Below, in pieces: positions 12,540-12,857 of a stretch of DNA of 12,857 nucleotides. A model generated the notes under the pieces. It saw only the letters and a list, made by a program, of their open reading frames with translations. It was not told where the DNA came from and did no database searches. Made by a program: the position numbers and the translations under genes. This DNA comes from Lachnospira sp. UBA2821 (lineage in GTDB: Bacteria > Bacillota > Clostridia > Lachnospirales > Lachnospiraceae), in NCBI GenBank assembly GCA_002351535.1, contig DEGR01000044.1:1-12857 (forward strand), written 5' to 3'. Position 1 is the first letter of the stretch. Each line of letters begins with the position of its first letter.

Positions 12540-12686
12540 TTACTTCTTCAGCTGCTCGCATTTCTGGTTTGCAACTGCGCAGGAAGTTTTGGATGCGGAC
12601 TGGCAGGAAGTCTGGCACTCGCCGCAGCCACCCTTATTAGCGGATTCAACAAGATTTCTGGTATTCAGAGTTTTGATTCTTTCCAT
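12540..12686 (-). CDS. scfA: SCIFF-family ribosomal peptide precursor (five cysteines)
   Basis: SCIFF (six cysteines in forty-five) is a ribosomally made peptide nearly universal in Clostridia, modified by the adjacent radical SAM enzyme; its cellular role is unknown. This 48-residue form begins MERIKTLNTRNLVESANKGG and continues CGECQTSCQSASKTSCAVAN, then QKCEQLKK. The leader and the CGECQTSCQSA block are diagnostic. The cysteines are 21, 24, 28, 36 and 43. The position expected to be the fourth of six cysteines (usual QSACKTSC) is Ser32 (codon TCC), and the position after Cys36, usually Thr, is Ala37. GAGAGG lies 8 nt before the ATG, and a strong promoter lies about 95 bp upstream of the start codon. 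Confidence 0.95.
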   Translation of the reverse strand: MERIKTLNTRNLVESANKGGCGECQTSCQSASKTSCAVANQKCEQLKK

Positions 12687-12778
12687 TGGAAACACCTCTC
12701 TTTTCTTCTTACAGCCCCCTCCCGCAGGCTCCTTGCCATTGGGACAAAAAGCGCAAAGAAGGAAGTTTGCTGGCAATA

Positions 12779-12807
12779 AGTATAGTATTTACGCGGACTC
12801 GTGTCAA
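12779..12807 (-). promoter_or_regulatory. Promoter of scfA
   Basis: On the minus strand a perfect TTGACA (12802-12807) is followed after exactly 17 bp by TATACT (12779-12784). The predicted start near 12772 gives a leader of about 85 nt with a TTGCC/GGCAA inverted repeat, but I recognise no riboswitch. The last 50 bases of the window, upstream of this promoter, hold nothing I can identify. Confidence 0.85.
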
Positions 12808-12857
12808 TAGGTCAGATCTGAAACTTGGGATAAATTATAAGCCAAAAATGATAATGT

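Noticed and set aside
12687..12772. Riboswitch or other known leader RNA before scfA
   Set aside because: Only a weak TTGCC/GGCAA pairing is visible and no conserved aptamer motif that I recognise.

Overview
The window looks like Clostridia, most likely a motile member of the Lachnospiraceae. The reasons are an AT-rich left part with Lachnospiraceae-type DUF5721 and DUF6033 proteins, a CIRCE-controlled htpG, a sigma-28 (flagellar-type) promoter, and a SCIFF peptide with its radical SAM maturase. I cannot name a species, and the two ends of the window may not come from the same genome.

Layout. Positions 1-645 hold a decayed type III toxin-antitoxin locus: 41-nt tandem antitoxin RNA repeats, a terminator, and a frameshifted ToxN/AbiQ-family toxin with an internal deletion. 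Positions 646-985 hold no intact gene, only coding-like debris and an imperfect palindrome. argH (arginine synthesis) and a TetR-family regulator follow on the minus strand, with an operator-like palindrome at the argH start site. Positions 3034-3573 are a 540-bp imperfect palindrome flanked by TAA on both sides, possibly a non-autonomous mobile element, lying directly upstream of the TetR gene. glgB (glycogen branching) lies on the plus strand behind a palindrome-rich promoter and converges on htpG (Hsp90) across a shared terminator. htpG is preceded by a perfect CIRCE site that overlaps the end of a DUF5721 gene. Positions 8120-8285 hold a second, smaller inverted-repeat element. An apparent operon of a MYG1-family protein and a four-helix membrane protein follows, then a DUF6033 gene with a good sigma-28 promoter and a terminator.

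At about 10.8 kb lies a tRNA-Thr(CGU) gene with a faulty acceptor stem. To its right G+C rises from roughly one third to about one half, and the genes are scfA (SCIFF peptide) and scfB (its maturase), transcribed toward the tRNA. The 3' acceptor strand calls for a different 5' strand than the one present. The tRNA therefore looks like a junction between two sources, either by recombination or by misassembly.

The most notable observations are: (1) the chimeric-looking tRNA at a composition break; (2) a SCIFF peptide with five instead of six cysteines, lacking both residues of the characterised Cys-Thr thioether although the maturase looks intact; (3) the 540-bp palindrome; (4) the decaying type III toxin-antitoxin locus; (5) a DUF6033 gene placed in the motility regulon by its promoter.
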